Part shown: piece by piece, positions 5,582 to 6,679 of the stretch
How the letters are laid out: every line of letters starts with the position of its first letter
Numbering within the stretch: the first letter of the stretch is position 1
Assembly (NCBI GenBank): GCA_903821255.1
Contig: CAIJKT010000841.1
Coordinates: forward strand, 1 to 6,679
Direction of reading: 5' to 3'
Origin: an uncultured Lentisphaeria bacterium
GTDB taxonomy: Bacteria > Verrucomicrobiota > Lentisphaeria > Victivallales > Victivallaceae
DNA length: 6,679 bases
The notes under the pieces: generated by a model
Told to the model about the DNA's origin: nothing
The model's database searches: none
The model's input: the letters and a program-made list of their open reading frames with translations, nothing else
Translations under genes and position numbers: made by a program

Positions 5582-5791
5582 TTATTTTGAGGGCTGCAAT
5601 TTTTCCTGTCCGGCGTATTGCGAGTTAAGCTGTCCGGCTTTTCTGATGATCTGCTGCTTGTCCTTCTTATTCTGGTCGTGAGCGGCATACATGCTTTTCA
5701 TGGTTGCGGCCAGGATTATCAGCAAAGCCGCCGCCAGCATCAGGACAAAGATGGTGGCAAAACCACCCTGGTTTTTAATATCCGGCTTCAT
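5582..5791 (-). CDS. Small GspK/PilX-like prepilin-type membrane protein
   Basis: A 69-aa protein whose first half is a prepilin-like N-terminus. A short basic leader ends in GG (residues 9-10), followed by a strongly hydrophobic helix from F11 to about A29 (FATIFVLMLAAALLIILAA), then a polar, lysine- and glutamine-rich tail. The G-F junction fits prepilin peptidase cleavage. The Glu normally at position +5 is absent, as in GspK and PilX-type minor pseudopilins, which are thought to cap the pilus tip. GspK proteins are usually near 300 aa, so this one lacks the globular domain, or has lost it (see the remnant downstream). Start and reality are well supported: AAGGAGG lies 6 nt before the ATG, which overlaps the previous stop as ATGA, implying coupled translation. 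It acts, if at all, in the inner membrane. A simple single-span membrane protein is the alternative. Confidence 0.7.
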   Translation of the reverse strand: MKPDIKNQGGFATIFVLMLAAALLIILAATMKSMYAAHDQNKKDKQQIIRKAGQLNSQYAGQEKLQPSK

Positions 5792-6267
5792 TGCGTTCCT
5801 CCTTCCACACAGGCGGCGATCCTGGTGAATTTATTCAATTGCAGTTGATCTTTGGAATTCAACATGGCAATATTCATGATTATGCGCGGCGGCTCGCCCT
5901 GATTTTCCTCCAGGGCAAACGTGACGGCAAAGCCTTTCGGCAGAGCAAAACTCTTATCCGTTTCACCGGCGGTGAACACCAGCCGGTTGTTATTCATTGC
6001 AATGACGGAGCCATTTTTGAAGACAACCTGGTCCGGTTTGACCATGAACGCTGCGCCGTTGCCATGAACAAAACTGCGCAAGTATTTTGAAACCGCGCTG
6101 ACGGACTTGATCTGAAACGCCTTGTCGGTGTATTTGCTGTTGATTTTCTGACTCTTGTAATAGAACAGCAGGGCCATATTCATCAAAACCCCGGCAAGCA
6201 CGATCACCGCCATCATTTCCAGCAGCGTGTACCTGTTTACTCTATATGTTTTTGCTAGTGTTGACAT
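5788..6267 (-). CDS. Pseudopilin, GspH/GspJ-like, class III prepilin signal
   Basis: A 159-aa protein with a textbook type IV prepilin N-terminus: a 12-residue basic leader (MSTLAKTYRVNR), then YTLLE (13-17) with Glu at +5, then a hydrophobic helix to about residue 37. The residue before the cleavage site is Arg rather than Gly, a pattern familiar from PVC-group prepilins. After the helix come an amphipathic stretch (40-66) and a beta-rich domain (about 72-150) with alternating hydrophobic strands such as QVVFKNGSVIA (80-90). The single C-terminal Cys (153) rules out a disulfide loop like that of major pilins. Processing by a PilD-type peptidase and assembly into a type II secretion or type IV pilus-like structure is inferred. 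GAGGTG lies 8 nt before the ATG, which overlaps the upstream gene by 13 bp. The exact subclass (H or J) is uncertain. Confidence 0.8.
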   Translation of the reverse strand: MSTLAKTYRVNRYTLLEMMAVIVLAGVLMNMALLFYYKSQKINSKYTDKAFQIKSVSAVSKYLRSFVHGNGAAFMVKPDQVVFKNGSVIAMNNNRLVFTAGETDKSFALPKGFAVTFALEENQGEPPRIIMNIAMLNSKDQLQLNKFTRIAACVEGGTQ

Positions 6268-6629
6268 TTTATCTGCACCTCAATCAGCGGTTTGCCGTTA
6301 TTCCGGATGATGGCAAGCACAGCCCCGTCCGCATCCGGCGTGAACCCGGCAGTCATTTTCGTCCTGTCGCTAATCCCGCTTTTTTCGTATTCATCCAGAA
6401 AAATTCTCTTTACATCGTCAATATTGTACTGTTTCCTGTGTTCAAGCCGTTCCAGGGTGTTGTCAACGACCATCAGACCGCAGCTTTCACCGGTGAAAGA
6501 CTTGTCCATGCGCTGTATCGTACTGGTGGTGGCGAAAAAGCAGGCGGTCAGAATCATGAGCAGCCCCAGCGCGAAAATCATTTCCGGCATCAGGTAATAC
6601 CTGATATTCAATTGTCGTTTAATTTTCAT
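6255..6629 (-). CDS. Pseudopilin, GspI/PilV-like
   Basis: A 124-aa protein with a basic leader and a prepilin-like segment, YLMPEMIFALGLLMIL (residues 12-27). If cleavage falls between Y11 and Y12, Glu16 is at +5; the residue at -1 is then Tyr, which is unusual. The hydrophobic helix runs to about 34. It is followed by polar residues and DNTLERLEHRKQY (56-68), reminiscent of the helix after the membrane segment in GspI and PilV, then a small alpha/beta domain ending EVQIKCQH. Length matches GspI (about 120-130 aa). Two cysteines (50, 122) could pair. The start overlaps the preceding stop as ATGA, so translation is probably coupled; AAAGGA lies about 12 nt upstream, rather far. The gene order I-like, H/J-like, K-like mirrors minor-pseudopilin clusters. 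Assignment to a subclass is by resemblance only. Confidence 0.7.
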   Translation of the reverse strand: MKIKRQLNIRYYLMPEMIFALGLLMILTACFFATTSTIQRMDKSFTGESCGLMVVDNTLERLEHRKQYNIDDVKRIFLDEYEKSGISDRTKMTAGFTPDADGAVLAIIRNNGKPLIEVQIKCQH

Positions 6630-6679
6630 AATAAATATGCATCCTTTACATCTATCATGCCGTCCGCCGCCATTTTTTC
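6626..6679 (-). CDS. C-terminus of an unidentified gene upstream in the pseudopilin operon
   Basis: At the right edge the minus strand has an open frame of 17 codons ending MAADGMIDVKDAYLL and TGA (6628-6626). The stop overlaps the next ATG as ATGA, and the codons look natural, so this is very likely the end of the preceding operon member. Tails of the type 'xxGMIxxxDAxxL' occur in secretion and retraction ATPases of the GspE/PilB/PilT family, but 17 residues are too few to assign it. Confidence 0.55.
   Translation of the reverse strand, partial: EKMAADGMIDVKDAYLL

Overview
The window looks like chromosomal DNA of a Gram-negative bacterium of the PVC group, most likely Lentisphaerota (Victivallis/Lentisphaera-like). 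This rests on three things: prepilin-type proteins with a basic residue instead of Gly before the cleavage site, a large clan GH-D (melibiase-like) glycoside hydrolase beside housekeeping genes, and the general look of the proteins. It is an inference; no rRNA or marker gene is present. Every gene I can support lies on the minus strand, so the biological order runs from the right end to the left.

Right end (6679 to 5582): a tightly coupled pseudopilin-like operon. It holds the last 17 codons of an unidentified gene, a GspI/PilV-like protein (124 aa), a GspH/J-like protein (159 aa) and a 69-aa GspK/PilX-like protein. They overlap by 4, 13 and 4 bp, and the last two have good Shine-Dalgarno sequences. 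The I-J-K order resembles type II secretion or type IV pilus minor-pseudopilin clusters, but the K-like protein has almost no globular domain. The same reading frame past its stop stays coding-like for about 65 codons, broken by stops, which may be a decayed C-terminus.

Middle (about 5581 to 4148): some 1.4 kb without a convincing gene. Its core is a minisatellite of seven full 67-bp units plus a partial eighth (4297-4801). Each unit carries a 7-bp-stem hairpin. The array is flanked on one side by degenerate copies (about 4832-5095) and on the other by a near-perfect 27-bp palindrome (4268-4294). The palindrome lies about 120 bp upstream of the glycoside hydrolase gene, where a regulator could act. 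A plus-strand promoter-like sequence (5278-5306) has no clear gene to serve.

Left part (4147 to 1): a clan GH-D glycoside hydrolase (834 aa), a class I SAM-dependent methyltransferase (219 aa), the DNA repair protein RecO (220 aa) and the first 32 codons of an alpha2-type glycyl-tRNA synthetase. The methyltransferase and recO are 14 bp apart and probably co-transcribed, perhaps from a promoter in the 77-bp gap after the hydrolase. The glycyl-tRNA synthetase has its own convincing promoter. No insertion sequence, CRISPR array, tRNA or rRNA was seen.
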